The notes under the pieces: model-generated
The model's database searches: none
The model's input: the letters and a program-made list of their open reading frames with translations, nothing else
Told to the model about the DNA's origin: nothing
Shown here: one piece after another, positions 33,451-43,152 of the stretch
How the letters are laid out: each line of letters starts with the position of its first letter
Position numbering within the stretch: position 1 is the first letter of the stretch
Source: Ruminococcus gauvreauii
GTDB lineage: Bacteria > Bacillota > Clostridia > Lachnospirales > Lachnospiraceae
Assembly: GCF_025151995.1 (NCBI RefSeq)
Contig: NZ_CP102290.1
Coordinates: 3,782,001 to 3,846,000, forward strand
Length of the DNA stretch: 64,000 nucleotides
Direction: 5' to 3'
Made by a program: the position numbers and the translations under genes

Positions 33451-34245
33451 ATGAAAAAGATATTGGTATTGGCATTAACCGCCGTGATGGCCTTTTCACT
33501 TGCAGCTTGCGGTGGTTCTAAAAAAGAGAACACGGTCAATTCAGTGGATGATCTTGCAGGCAAGAAGATCGGGGTTCAGCTTGGCACAACGGGTGATATC
33601 TACGCCAGTGACTTTGCGGAGGAAAACGAGGGAACGCAGGTCGAACGGTTCAGCAAGGGCATGGATGCTGTCCAGTCTGTGAAACAGGGGAAACTCGACT
33701 GTGTGATCATCGATGCTCAGCCGGCAAAGGCGTTCGTGGAGAAAAATGATGATCTGAAGATTCTGGACGATCCGTTTGAGTTGGAAGAATATGCGATTGC
33801 GCTGAAAAAAGACAACACAGAGCTGAAAGACAAGATCAATGCTGCACTGGCTGAACTGAAAGAGGACGGGACTCTGGATTCTATCGCCAGCAATTACATC
33901 GGCGATGACACAAAGGGAAAATCTCCGTATGAATCTCCGGCAGACACAGACCGCTCCAACGGAAAACTGGTAATGGCGACCAATGCAGCTTTCGAACCGT
34001 ATGAATACTACGAGAATAACACCATTGTCGGACTGGATGTCGATATGGCGCAGGCAATCGCAGACAAACTTGGCATGGAACTGAAAGTTGAGGACATGGA
34101 ATTCGATTCCATCATCACTGCCGTACAGTCCGGAAAAGCCGATATCGGTGTGGCCGGGATGACAGTGACAGAAGACCGTCTGAAAAATGTTGATTTCACG
34201 GATTCTTACACAACGGCAACACAGGTTATTATCGTAAGAAAATAG
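33451..34245 (+). CDS. Amino-acid ABC transporter binding lipoprotein, apparently circularly permuted
   Basis: 264 aa. Lipobox SLAACG (Cys20). In family-3 binding proteins LVMATNAAF...NVDFTDSY comes first and DDLAGKKIGVQLGTTGD follows. Here the order is reversed: NSVDDLAGKKIGVQLGT at ~30, the C-terminal helix (AALAELKEDGTLDSIASNYI) at ~130-150, a short linker, then KLVMATNAAFEPYEYYENN at ~170, ending TATQVIIVRK. Both lobes are complete, with termini moved to the first crossover. Likely binds polar amino acids or cystine. Followed by its permease and ATPase genes. Confidence 0.88.
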   Translation: MKKILVLALTAVMAFSLAACGGSKKENTVNSVDDLAGKKIGVQLGTTGDIYASDFAEENEGTQVERFSKGMDAVQSVKQGKLDCVIIDAQPAKAFVEKNDDLKILDDPFELEEYAIALKKDNTELKDKINAALAELKEDGTLDSIASNYIGDDTKGKSPYESPADTDRSNGKLVMATNAAFEPYEYYENNTIVGLDVDMAQAIADKLGMELKVEDMEFDSIITAVQSGKADIGVAGMTVTEDRLKNVDFTDSYTTATQVIIVRK

Positions 34246-34257
34246 TTAGACTGTATT

Positions 34258-34289
34258 AACAGGGCTGTTACTTTTTAGCGACAGTCCTG
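34258..34289 (+). terminator. Hairpin between binding protein and permease genes
   Basis: AACAGGGCTGT / ACAGTCCTGTT (34258-34289) with no strong T tract. Probably an mRNA-stabilising or partial-termination stem that raises binding-protein expression relative to the membrane subunits. Confidence 0.5.
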
Positions 34290-34330
34290 TTCTTGTACGT
34301 TGTCGCGACAGATGAGATAGGAGAAGTGTT

Positions 34331-35023
34331 ATGTGGGATACTTTTGTTGAACAGTTTTATCAGAATTTTATCGAGGAAGACCGGTGGATGTTCCTTGTAA
34401 AGGGGCTTGGATACACGCTGTTGATTACAGTGTTCGCGGTGCTGATCGGGATTGTGCTTGGTTTTCTGATCGCAGTCGTGCGTTCGACGCACGATAAGAC
34501 GGGCTCCATGAAATTTTTAAACGCCATCTGCAGGGTTTATCTGACGGTGATCCGCGGAACGCCGGTTGTCGTACAGCTGATGATTCTGTATTATGTGATC
34601 TTTGCGTCGGTTGATATCAATAAAATCATCGTCGGTGCGATCGGATTTGGTTTGAACTCCGCCGCGTATGTGGCAGAGATCGTCCGTTCCGGCATTATGT
34701 CGGTGGATGCCGGACAGTTTGAAGCGGGACGAAGCCTGGGACTGGATTACAGGAGTACCATGATGCTCATTATCATGCCGCAGGCATTTAAAAACGTGCT
34801 GCCGGCTCTGGCAAATGAATTTATCGTACTGATCAAGGAGACTTCCATCAGCGGATATATCGGTATGATGGATCTGACCAGGGCGGGGGATATTATCAGA
34901 AGTGTGACATATGCGCCGCTTTTGCCGCTCCTGGCGGTGGCGGCAATCTATCTCGTGCTTGTCATGGTGCTGACGGCCGGAGTGAATAAACTGGAAGCGA
35001 GGCTGAGAACGAATGAGCGATAA
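34331..35023 (+). CDS. Amino-acid ABC transporter permease
   Basis: 230 aa, His/Glu/Gln/Arg-type (HEQRO) permease: GLGYTLLITVFAVLIGIVLG, VIRGTPVVVQL, EIVRSGIMSVDAGQFEAGRSLGL (in part) and IKETSISGYIG. Probably a homodimer since only one permease is encoded. Confidence 0.92.
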   Translation: MWDTFVEQFYQNFIEEDRWMFLVKGLGYTLLITVFAVLIGIVLGFLIAVVRSTHDKTGSMKFLNAICRVYLTVIRGTPVVVQLMILYYVIFASVDINKIIVGAIGFGLNSAAYVAEIVRSGIMSVDAGQFEAGRSLGLDYRSTMMLIIMPQAFKNVLPALANEFIVLIKETSISGYIGMMDLTRAGDIIRSVTYAPLLPLLAVAAIYLVLVMVLTAGVNKLEARLRTNER

Positions 35024-35753
35024 AAATGTACTGATTGAAGTAAAAGAGTTGAGCAAGGCATTCGGTGATCATCTGGTACTCGATAAGATCTCGACCGATA
35101 TCGACCAGGGTGAGGTGGTCGCGATCATCGGTCCTTCGGGATGCGGGAAATCCACCTTCCTGCGGTCACTGAACCTGCTGGAGATACCGACCGGCGGGAG
35201 CATTTATTTCGAAGGCACGGATATTACAGATGCATCGGTAGATATTAATAAAATCAGACAGAAAATAGGCATGGTGTTTCAGCAGTTCAATCTGTTTCCG
35301 CACAAGACCATCAAGGAAAATATCATGCTGGCGCCGGTAAAACTGGGAGTGATGAGTGTGCAGGAGGCTTCCGGGAAAGCGGATACACTTCTGCAGCGCG
35401 TCGGTCTTCCGGAAAAGGCAGATGCATATCCGGCAATGCTGTCCGGCGGACAGAAACAAAGGATTGCCATTGCGCGTGCACTGGCGATGAATCCGGATGT
35501 CATGCTGTTTGATGAGCCGACATCGGCGCTGGACCCGGAGATGGTCGGAGAAGTACTGGCGATCATGCAGGAGCTTGCCAAAGAGGGGATGACGATGGTT
35601 GTCGTGACACACGAGATGGGATTTGCCCGCGAGGTTGCGAACCGCGTGATGTTTATCGATGAAGGAAAGATAAAAGAGGAAAATTCTCCGCATGAATTTT
35701 TCGATCATCCGCAGAATCCGCGCCTGAAGGATTTCCTTTCAAAGGTACTATAG
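35013..35753 (+). CDS. Amino-acid ABC transporter ATP-binding protein
   Basis: 246 aa; starts inside the permease gene (11-bp overlap). GPSGCGKST, VFQQFNLFPHKT, LSGGQKQR, LFDEPTSALDPE, THEMGFAREVA: GlnQ-type ATPase of polar amino-acid transporters. Confidence 0.93.
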   Translation: MSDKNVLIEVKELSKAFGDHLVLDKISTDIDQGEVVAIIGPSGCGKSTFLRSLNLLEIPTGGSIYFEGTDITDASVDINKIRQKIGMVFQQFNLFPHKTIKENIMLAPVKLGVMSVQEASGKADTLLQRVGLPEKADAYPAMLSGGQKQRIAIARALAMNPDVMLFDEPTSALDPEMVGEVLAIMQELAKEGMTMVVVTHEMGFAREVANRVMFIDEGKIKEENSPHEFFDHPQNPRLKDFLSKVL

Positions 35754-35782
35754 GACAGCAGTTAAAAAGGAGCGAATTATTT

Positions 35783-37327
35783 ATGAAAAAACAACCTACT
35801 GTGTTAATGATACTGGATGGCTACGGGCTGAATGACAGGTGTGAGGCGAATGCTGTCTGCGAGGCCAGGACACCGGTGATGGATCAGCTGATGAGTCAGT
35901 GCCCGTTTGTCCGGGGAAACGCAAGCGGTCTTGCGGTCGGCCTGCCGGACGGGCAGATGGGAAATTCGGAAGTCGGGCATTTGAATATGGGTGCCGGACG
36001 CATTGTCTACCAGGAACTGACGAGGATCACCAAGGAGATAGAGGACGGTGATTTCTTTAAGAATGAAGCACTTCTTGCGGCAGTCAAAAATGCGAAGGAA
36101 CGCGGCTCAGCGATTCACTTCATGGGACTGTTGTCGGACGGCGGTGTACACAGCCATAATACACATCTGTACGGTCTGCTCGAAATGGCAAAAAAAGAAG
36201 GCCTGAACAAAGTTTTTGTACATTGTTTTCTCGATGGGAGGGATACTCCCCCGTCATCCGGGAAAGGATATATTGAGGAACTGCAGCAGAAGATGAAAGA
36301 AATCGGGGTCGGGGAGATCGGAGTCGTATCGGGACGTTATTATGCGATGGACCGTGACAATCGCTGGGATCGGGTAGAGCTCGCATACCGCGCGCTGACG
36401 AGAGGCGAGGGTGTGAAGGGAACCGATGCGGCCGAGGCTGTACAGGCATCCTATGATGACGGAAAAACAGATGAATTCGTGCTTCCGACGGTGATGGAGA
36501 GAGGCGGACAGCCGGTGACAGTGATCAATGACGGTGATTCGGTAGTGTTCTTCAACTTCCGTCCGGACCGTGCAAGAGAGATCACAAGAGCCTTCTGTGA
36601 TGATGAGTTTGCAGGATTTGACAGGGGCAGCAGGCGAAACCTCACGTATGTGTGCTTCACGGATTATGATGATACGATTCAGAATAAACTGGTGGCATTC
36701 CACAAAGTGAGCATAGAGAATACATTTGGTCAGTATCTGGCAGCAAACCATATGACACAGGCGAGGATTGCGGAGACTGAAAAATACGCGCATGTGACCT
36801 TTTTCTTTAACGGAGGCATCGAAGAGCCGAATGAGGGAGAAGAGCGTATTCTGGTAAAATCGCCGAAGGTTCCGACGTATGATATGCAGCCGGAGATGAG
36901 CGCATATGAGGTGTGCGACCGTCTGGTGGAAGCGATCAGATCCGGGAAGTATGATGTGATCATCATTAACTTTGCGAATCCGGATATGGTTGGACATACC
37001 GGAGTGGAGGATGCTGCGATCAAGGCGGTAGAAGCGGTGGATGCATGCGTAGGACGTGCGGTGGATGCGGTGAAAGAAGTGAACGGACAGATGTTTATCT
37101 GTGCAGACCACGGCAATGCCGAGCAGCTGGTGGACTATGAGACTGGCGAACCGTTTACCGCCCATACGGTAAACCCGGTTCCGTTTATACTGGTAAACGC
37201 AGAACCGTCGTATGGACTGCGTGAGGGCGGCTGTCTGGCTGATATCGCCCCGACGCTGATCGAACTGATGGGGATGGAACAGCCGAAAGAAATGACAGGA
37301 AAAAGCCTGTTGACAAAAGATAACTGA
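35783..37327 (+). CDS. gpmI: 2,3-bisphosphoglycerate-independent phosphoglycerate mutase
   Basis: 514 aa. LDGYGLND, the phospho-Ser loop QMGNSEVGHLNMGAGR, DGRDTPPSSG, and metal residues in NFANPDMVGHTG and ADHGNAEQ. Mn-dependent enzyme interconverting 3- and 2-phosphoglycerate, fitting the nearby glycolytic genes. Confidence 0.96.
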   Translation: MKKQPTVLMILDGYGLNDRCEANAVCEARTPVMDQLMSQCPFVRGNASGLAVGLPDGQMGNSEVGHLNMGAGRIVYQELTRITKEIEDGDFFKNEALLAAVKNAKERGSAIHFMGLLSDGGVHSHNTHLYGLLEMAKKEGLNKVFVHCFLDGRDTPPSSGKGYIEELQQKMKEIGVGEIGVVSGRYYAMDRDNRWDRVELAYRALTRGEGVKGTDAAEAVQASYDDGKTDEFVLPTVMERGGQPVTVINDGDSVVFFNFRPDRAREITRAFCDDEFAGFDRGSRRNLTYVCFTDYDDTIQNKLVAFHKVSIENTFGQYLAANHMTQARIAETEKYAHVTFFFNGGIEEPNEGEERILVKSPKVPTYDMQPEMSAYEVCDRLVEAIRSGKYDVIIINFANPDMVGHTGVEDAAIKAVEAVDACVGRAVDAVKEVNGQMFICADHGNAEQLVDYETGEPFTAHTVNPVPFILVNAEPSYGLREGGCLADIAPTLIELMGMEQPKEMTGKSLLTKDN

Positions 37328-37345
37328 TACAAAAGATAAGAATCG

Positions 37346-37376
37346 AAGGAGATTGCCGCAGTGGTAGTCTCCTTTT
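37346..37376 (+). terminator. Terminator after gpmI
   Basis: AAGGAGA (37346-37352) / TCTCCTT (37368-37374) with extended partial pairing and a short T run. Confidence 0.65.
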
Positions 37377-37425
37377 CTCTACGGCAAAAGATGGCAGGAT
37401 ATGACATGATAGCAGGAGGAATAAT

Positions 37426-38583
37426 ATGAATCAGTTTTTTGGACAGTATCTTGAGAACATTGTACCCGTAACATTCAGACTCCGGACGCCGGATCAGAAT
37501 CAGGTATTTGGAGACGGAGAACCTGAGTTTACGGTAACGCTGAAGGAAGACATCAGCAGGAAAGAGCTTCTGACAAGTACGTCACTTGCGCTGGGTGACG
37601 CGTATACAAAGGGAACGCTGGAGGTAGACAAGGACCTGTATCACGTGCTGGACAGCTTTATGGGACAGATGGGTAAATTTACCACCGACCATCAGATGCT
37701 GAAAAAGCTGTTGTTTACATCCCTGGGCAGGAAAAACCAGAAGGAAGAAGTATCTTCACACTATGATATCGGAAATGATTTTTACAGACTCTGGCTGGAT
37801 GAGTCCATGAGCTATTCCTGCGCTTATTTCAAACGCGATTCGGACACTCTGTATGAGGCACAGCTCAATAAGGTACATCATATACTGGAAAAGCTTCACC
37901 TTCAGGAGGGAATGACACTCCTTGACATTGGATGCGGATGGGGATTCCTTCTGAAAGAAGCGGCTAAGAAGTATAAGGTTAAGGGTCTGGGAATCACGTT
38001 AAGCCAGGAGCAGCATGATAAATTTCAGGAGGATATCGAACGCGAAGGTCTTGGGGATATGCTTCGGATTGAACTGATGGATTACCGGGATCTGAAAACA
38101 TCCGGAAAACAGTTTGACCGGGTGGTGAGCGTCGGCATGCTGGAACACGTAGGACGCGGTAATTATGAGACATTTATAGAAAATGTAGATGCGGTATTGA
38201 AACCGGGCGGACTGTTCCTGCTGCATTATATCAGTGCGCAAAAGGAACATCCGGGCGATGCCTGGATTCGAAAGCATATTTTTCCCGGGGGAACCATCCC
38301 GAGTCTCCGGGAAATCATCAATATTCTGCCGGATTTTAATCTCTATACGCTTGATGTGGAGAGCCTGCGCCGGCATTACAACAAAACGCTGCTGTGCTGG
38401 CGTGAGAATTTTCTGAACCACAGGGAGGAAGTCGTCGAACTGAAAGGGGAGGAGTTTACAAGAATGTGGGAACTGTATCTGGCCTCCTGCGCGGCTACAT
38501 TTCACAATGGGATCATCGACCTGCACCAGATCCTGATGTCAAAAGGGGTCGCCAATGATCTTCCGATGACGCGCATCGTATAA
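37426..38583 (+). CDS. cfa: Cyclopropane-fatty-acyl-phospholipid synthase
   Basis: 385 aa. N-terminal lipid-binding domain, then YDIGNDFYRLWLDESMSYSC, SAM motif LLDIGCGWGFLLKEAA, MLEHVGRGNY and IFPGGTIPSL. Adds methylene from SAM across lipid double bonds at the membrane. Sits between gpmI and eno with its own ribosome site. Confidence 0.93.
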   Translation: MNQFFGQYLENIVPVTFRLRTPDQNQVFGDGEPEFTVTLKEDISRKELLTSTSLALGDAYTKGTLEVDKDLYHVLDSFMGQMGKFTTDHQMLKKLLFTSLGRKNQKEEVSSHYDIGNDFYRLWLDESMSYSCAYFKRDSDTLYEAQLNKVHHILEKLHLQEGMTLLDIGCGWGFLLKEAAKKYKVKGLGITLSQEQHDKFQEDIEREGLGDMLRIELMDYRDLKTSGKQFDRVVSVGMLEHVGRGNYETFIENVDAVLKPGGLFLLHYISAQKEHPGDAWIRKHIFPGGTIPSLREIINILPDFNLYTLDVESLRRHYNKTLLCWRENFLNHREEVVELKGEEFTRMWELYLASCAATFHNGIIDLHQILMSKGVANDLPMTRIV

Positions 38584-38635
38584 AAATACGCGGCGCAGGT
38601 AATACTAGCTGCATCAATATGTAGGAGGTTATTTC

Positions 38636-39952
38636 ATGTATCGCTATTTACCGATTCGACGGATTTACGCAAGAGAAGTTCTGGATTCCAGAGGCAATCC
38701 AACCGTTGAGGTGGACGTTACGGTAGGAGAAGGCATCGTGGGGATCGATGGATATACAGGAAGAGCGCTGGTTCCGTCAGGCGCATCTACCGGGAAATTT
38801 GAGGCACTGGAATTGCGTGACGGAGAAGAGCGTTACTGCGGATTGGGTGTACAAAAAGCGGTGGATAACGTCAACGGACGGATCGCGGAGGCGATCTTAG
38901 GAGAGAATGCCCTGAATCAGGCGTATATTGATCATCTTCTGATCGAGACTGACGGGACAGAAAATAAGAGCAGCCTGGGTGCGAACGCCGTACTCGGCGT
39001 CTCCATGGCTGTGGCGAGAGCAGCGGCGGCAGCCCTCAGGCTCCCGCTGTACCAGTATCTGGGCGGCGTATATACGAGGAGGATGCCGGTTCCGATGATG
39101 AATATCCTGAACGGAGGAAAACATGCGGACAATACGGTAGACCTTCAGGAGTTCATGATCGTACCTGTAAAAGCGTTCAGCTTTCATGAGGCGCTTTCCA
39201 TGGGAAGCGAGATCTATCACGCCTTAAAACGGCTGCTCAAAGACCGCGGTCTTTCCACAGCTGTCGGAGATGAGGGCGGATTCGCACCGGATCTGAAGAG
39301 CTCAGCGGATGCTCTGGAACTGATCGTGGATGCCATAAAAGAGGCGGGATATGAGCCGGGTGAGGAAGTCGGAATCGCCATCGATGCGGCTGCAAGCGAA
39401 CTGTATGATGAGGAGCGCGGTGTTTACAGTTTTCCGGGTGAGAGCTGTACGCACAACGAGGAGATCACCAGGGATTCCGATGAGATGATCCAATATTATG
39501 AGGAGCTGATGGACCTGTATCCGATCCTCTCGATTGAAGACGGACTGCATGAAGATGACTGGGATGGATGGAAAAAAATGACAGACCGGCTTGGAGGCAG
39601 GATACAGCTTGTCGGGGATGACCTTTTTGTGACATGCAGCAAACGCCTCGGCTGCGGAATCAAGCTGGAGGTCGCAAATGCGATCCTTGTGAAGGTCAAC
39701 CAGATCGGAACACTCTCAGAGGCAATGGATGCAGTTGTCACAGCACAGCAGGCGGGGTACCGTGCGGTGATCTCACACCGTTCCGGCGAGACGGAGGACA
39801 GCTTTATCGCCGACCTTGCGGTGGCAACGAGAGCAGGGCAGATTAAAACGGGAGCACCTTGCAGAACCGACCGCAATGCGAAGTATAACCAGCTGCTGAG
39901 GATCGAAGAGTACCTTGGAAAAATAGCGGAATACCAGAACCCCTTTTTATAA
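38636..39952 (+). CDS. eno: Enolase
   Basis: 438 aa. AREVLDSRGNPTVEVDV, SGASTGKFEALELRD, GDEGGFAPDL, SIEDGLHEDDW, VGDDLFVTC and the HRSGETEDSFIADLAV loop. Converts 2-phosphoglycerate to phosphoenolpyruvate. Confidence 0.96.
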   Translation: MYRYLPIRRIYAREVLDSRGNPTVEVDVTVGEGIVGIDGYTGRALVPSGASTGKFEALELRDGEERYCGLGVQKAVDNVNGRIAEAILGENALNQAYIDHLLIETDGTENKSSLGANAVLGVSMAVARAAAAALRLPLYQYLGGVYTRRMPVPMMNILNGGKHADNTVDLQEFMIVPVKAFSFHEALSMGSEIYHALKRLLKDRGLSTAVGDEGGFAPDLKSSADALELIVDAIKEAGYEPGEEVGIAIDAAASELYDEERGVYSFPGESCTHNEEITRDSDEMIQYYEELMDLYPILSIEDGLHEDDWDGWKKMTDRLGGRIQLVGDDLFVTCSKRLGCGIKLEVANAILVKVNQIGTLSEAMDAVVTAQQAGYRAVISHRSGETEDSFIADLAVATRAGQIKTGAPCRTDRNAKYNQLLRIEEYLGKIAEYQNPFL

Positions 39953-40069
39953 TATAGGAAACATCGTATCCTATATTATAAAAACCCTCCGGGGGATCGC
40001 ACAGCGGCAGAGAGGAAGAAGTCGCTTGCGTGACCAGCCGCAGGCGGAGATTGCGCTTTGGTGCAATCT
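39948..40069. repeat. Intergenic stem-loops between eno and secG
   Basis: TATAATATAGGA (39948-39959) / TCCTATATTATA (39969-39980) spans the eno stop codon but has no T tract. Further on AGATTGC (40048-40054) / GCAATCT (40063-40069) forms a second stem within a GC-rich stretch unlike the flanks. Function unknown. Confidence 0.4.
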
Positions 40070-40153
40070 TTATGATAAAGAATTGTAAATATGTGTTGAA
40101 TTCCCCTCTTTCCTGTGGTAAAATAATTCCAGTCGACTGCAGGAGGTGTAGAA

Positions 40154-40390
40154 GTGGATATTTTAAGAATCATTCTTACAATATTATTTGTAATTGATTG
40201 TATAGGCTTATCGGTGGTAGTTCTGATGCAGGAGGGAAAGAGCCAGGGTCTTGGTGCAATTTCCGGTATGGCAGACACCTACTGGGGCCAGAATAAGGGT
40301 CGTTCCATGGAAGGTGCGCTTGTAAGAGCAACGAAAATCATGGCGGTTCTGTTTATCGTACTGTCAATTGTATTAAACATGAAATTTTAA
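40154..40390 (+). CDS. secG: Preprotein translocase subunit SecG
   Basis: 78 aa, two hydrophobic segments (residues ~3-22 and ~58-75) around a loop with LMQEGKSQGLGAISG. GGAGGTG precedes the start. Standard position before rnr. Confidence 0.9.
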   Translation: MDILRIILTILFVIDCIGLSVVVLMQEGKSQGLGAISGMADTYWGQNKGRSMEGALVRATKIMAVLFIVLSIVLNMKF

Positions 40391-40393
40391 AAA

Positions 40394-40428
40394 AAGGACA
40401 CTCTTGTTTTATACAAGAGTGTTTTTTC
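40394..40428 (+). terminator. Terminator after secG
   Basis: ACACTCTTGT / ACAAGAGTGT followed by TTTTTT. Confidence 0.85.
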
Positions 40429-40440
40429 GTCGGAGGAAGC

Positions 40441-42648
40441 GTGAATAAAAAAGAATTAAAGAAGAGAAAAAAACTGATCTATGAGCTGATAAGTTCCAAA
40501 GAATATCAACCCATGCGAGCGAAAGAAATCGCATCCCTGCTGCAGATTCCCAAGCCTCTCAGGAAGGAGTTATCCGCAGTACTGGATGCCCTGACAGAGG
40601 ACGGAATGATCACCGTGAGCAAGCAGGGAAAATACCGAAAAGCAAAAGAACGGAAATACGGGCCGAAACAGGAGAAGAAAAGTAATCTGACAACAGGTGT
40701 TTTCATCGGGCATCCGAGAGGTTATGGATTTGTCGAGCTGGAGGATCGGGACCAGGATGATATCTACATTCCGGAAAACAATGTAAACGGGGCGTTCCAC
40801 CAGGATAAAGTGGAAATTCAGATTTCCGGATGTGTAAATGGAAAGAGGCGTGAGGGACAGGTTCTCCGCGTATTGGAGCGCGGCATCACAGAAGTTGTCG
40901 GCACATTCGAGAAAAGCAGGCATTACGGGTTTGTCGTCCCGGACAACGCAAAAATGCAGCAGGATATCTTTATTCCGCAGGAGCATGGAATGAATGCACA
41001 GGACGGTGATAAGGTCGTTGTGCAGATCACCAGCTACGGAAGCAGGAATAAAAGTCCGGAAGGACGCATAAAAGAAGTATTAGGGAAAAGCACCGATCCG
41101 GGAATCGATGTACTCTCGGTCGCCAGAAGTTATGGGCTGCCCATGGAGTTTCCTGCCAGAGTGCTGCAGCAGGCCGGCAGGATTTTACCGATATTACAGG
41201 ACGGTGACTTTTCCGGAAGAAAAGATCTGCGCCATCTGATGTGTGTGACCATCGACGGCGAAGACGCAAAGGATCTGGATGATGCCATTACCCTGGCAAA
41301 GACGGAAGACGGATACGAACTGGGCGTACACATAGCGGATGTGACGAATTACGTGCAGGAAAACAGTGCATTGGACCGGGAAGCACTGAAACGGGGAACC
41401 AGTGTTTATCTCGTGGATCGTGTGATACCGATGCTTCCGAAAGAGCTGTCCAACGGCATCTGTTCTTTGAACCAGGGCGAGGACAGGCTGGCACTCAGCT
41501 GTCTGATGTCCCTGAATGAGAAAGGAAAGCTGAAAAGCCATGAGATCGCCGAGACTGTAATCCGCGTAGACCGCAGAATGACATACACGGCGGTTCAGCA
41601 GATACTGGAAGGTGATAAGGAACAGCAGGAAGCGTATCAGGAGTTTGTGCCGATGTTTTTCTGCATGGAGGAGCTCTCGAAGCTGCTTCGCGCCAGAAGA
41701 GAGAAGCGGGGATCAATCGACTTTGATTTTCCGGAGAGCAAGGTGCTGCTTGATGAGGCGGGTCATCCTGTGGCTGTGAAGCCATATGAGCACAATACAG
41801 CGACTAAGATCATCGAAGACTTTATGCTTCTTGCAAATGAAACCGTGGCGTCAGAATACCATGACAGGGAACTGCCGTTTGTGTACCGGATCCATGAGGA
41901 ACCGGATGCAGACAGAATGGAAGGGGTGCTTGCCTTCCTCCGGGCTAATCAGATTCCGGTCCAGAAAGCAAAGCATACCGTCAGTCCCAAAGAAGTTCAG
42001 AAAATACTGCAGAGTATAGATGGAATGCCGCTGGAACCCATGGTCAGCAGACTGCTGCTGCGCTCGATGAAGCAGGCGTGTTATTCCGTGGAGGACGCCG
42101 GACATTTTGGTTTGGCGGCGGAACACTACTGCCATTTTACATCGCCGATCAGGCGCTATCCGGATCTGCAGATTCATCGAATCATCAAAGATGTGATCCG
42201 GGGCAGAATGGGGCAGGAGCGGACGCATCATTATGAGCTTCTGCTGGATGACGTCGCTTCAAAATCGAGTATGCTGGAACGGCGTGCGGAGGAAGTGGAG
42301 CGTGAGACGATCAAACTGAAGAAGGCGGAATATATGAGCAGCCATATCGGAGAGACCTTCGAAGGCGTCATATCCGGTGTCACCGGATGGGGTATTTACG
42401 TCGAACTCGGCAATACGATCGAGGGACTTGTCTCCATGAATTCCATGTGGGACGATTATTATATTTATGATGAAGCCGCGCATCAGCTGGTCGGTGAGGC
42501 TTCCCAAAAAATATATCGCCTGGGACAGGCCGTGCGCGTCATCGTAGAAGATGCGGATGTTGTAACGAAGACAGTAGATTTCAGATTGGCAGAAGGAATG
42601 GAAAAAAGAAATGGGGAAGGAAACAGGCAATCGTCTGATTGCGAATAA
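40441..42648 (+). CDS. rnr: Ribonuclease R
   Basis: 735 aa from GTG 40441 (CGGAGGAAGC). N-terminal helix-turn-helix-like region (~10-65), two cold-shock OB domains (~80-220), RNB catalytic domain with CVTIDGEDAKDLDDAI (~262) and C-terminal S1 domain (GVISGVTGWGIYVELG, ~640). 3'-5' exoribonuclease that degrades structured and trans-translation-targeted RNA. Overlaps smpB by 38 bp. Confidence 0.95.
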   Translation: MNKKELKKRKKLIYELISSKEYQPMRAKEIASLLQIPKPLRKELSAVLDALTEDGMITVSKQGKYRKAKERKYGPKQEKKSNLTTGVFIGHPRGYGFVELEDRDQDDIYIPENNVNGAFHQDKVEIQISGCVNGKRREGQVLRVLERGITEVVGTFEKSRHYGFVVPDNAKMQQDIFIPQEHGMNAQDGDKVVVQITSYGSRNKSPEGRIKEVLGKSTDPGIDVLSVARSYGLPMEFPARVLQQAGRILPILQDGDFSGRKDLRHLMCVTIDGEDAKDLDDAITLAKTEDGYELGVHIADVTNYVQENSALDREALKRGTSVYLVDRVIPMLPKELSNGICSLNQGEDRLALSCLMSLNEKGKLKSHEIAETVIRVDRRMTYTAVQQILEGDKEQQEAYQEFVPMFFCMEELSKLLRARREKRGSIDFDFPESKVLLDEAGHPVAVKPYEHNTATKIIEDFMLLANETVASEYHDRELPFVYRIHEEPDADRMEGVLAFLRANQIPVQKAKHTVSPKEVQKILQSIDGMPLEPMVSRLLLRSMKQACYSVEDAGHFGLAAEHYCHFTSPIRRYPDLQIHRIIKDVIRGRMGQERTHHYELLLDDVASKSSMLERRAEEVERETIKLKKAEYMSSHIGETFEGVISGVTGWGIYVELGNTIEGLVSMNSMWDDYYIYDEAAHQLVGEASQKIYRLGQAVRVIVEDADVVTKTVDFRLAEGMEKRNGEGNRQSSDCE

Positions 42649-43081
42649 TAAGAAAGCGTACCACGATTATTTCATCGAAGAGAAGTATGAGGCGGGCATT
42701 TCCCTGCATGGAACGGAGGTAAAATCCCTTCGTATGGGTAAATGCAGCATCAAAGAATCCTTTTTAAAGATTGAAAACGGCGAACTGTTTATCTATGGGA
42801 TGCATGTCAGTCCGTATGAAAAGGGCAATATTTTTAATAAAGATCCGCTGCGTGTGAAGAAGCTTCTGATGCATCGTACAGAAATCAGCAAGCTGCAGGG
42901 TCAGATCGCGGAAAAGGGATATACGCTGGTGCCGCTGCAGGTGTACTTTAAAGGCAGCCTGGTAAAGGTGCAGATCGGTCTTGCCAAAGGTAAGAAAATG
43001 TATGACAAACGCCAGGATATTGCCAAAAAAGATCAGAGACGGGAAGCAGAGCGTGATTTTAAAGTAAAAAACCTTTATTAG
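42611..43081 (+). CDS. smpB: SsrA-binding protein SmpB
   Basis: 156 aa. NKKAYHDYFIEEKYEAGISLHGTEVKSLR (in part) near the N-terminus, and a basic tail ending DQRREAERDFKVKN. Delivers tmRNA, encoded directly downstream, to stalled ribosomes. Confidence 0.95.
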   Translation: MGKETGNRLIANNKKAYHDYFIEEKYEAGISLHGTEVKSLRMGKCSIKESFLKIENGELFIYGMHVSPYEKGNIFNKDPLRVKKLLMHRTEISKLQGQIAEKGYTLVPLQVYFKGSLVKVQIGLAKGKKMYDKRQDIAKKDQRREAERDFKVKNLY

Positions 43082-43085
43082 GGCA

Positions 43086-43114
43086 TTGACTTTATGTAAA
43101 CTTGGTGGTATATT
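43086..43114 (+). promoter_or_regulatory. Promoter of ssrA
   Basis: TTGACT (43086-43091), 17-bp spacer, TATATT (43109-43114); tmRNA starts about 39 bp downstream (processed 5' end). Confidence 0.65.
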
Positions 43115-43152
43115 GTATATGATAAAACACGTCTGCAGCCGGTAAAGCATTC

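Noticed and set aside
39948..39980. Inverted repeat after eno as an intrinsic terminator
   Set aside because: A/T-only stem with no T tract after either arm; kept only as a stem-loop.
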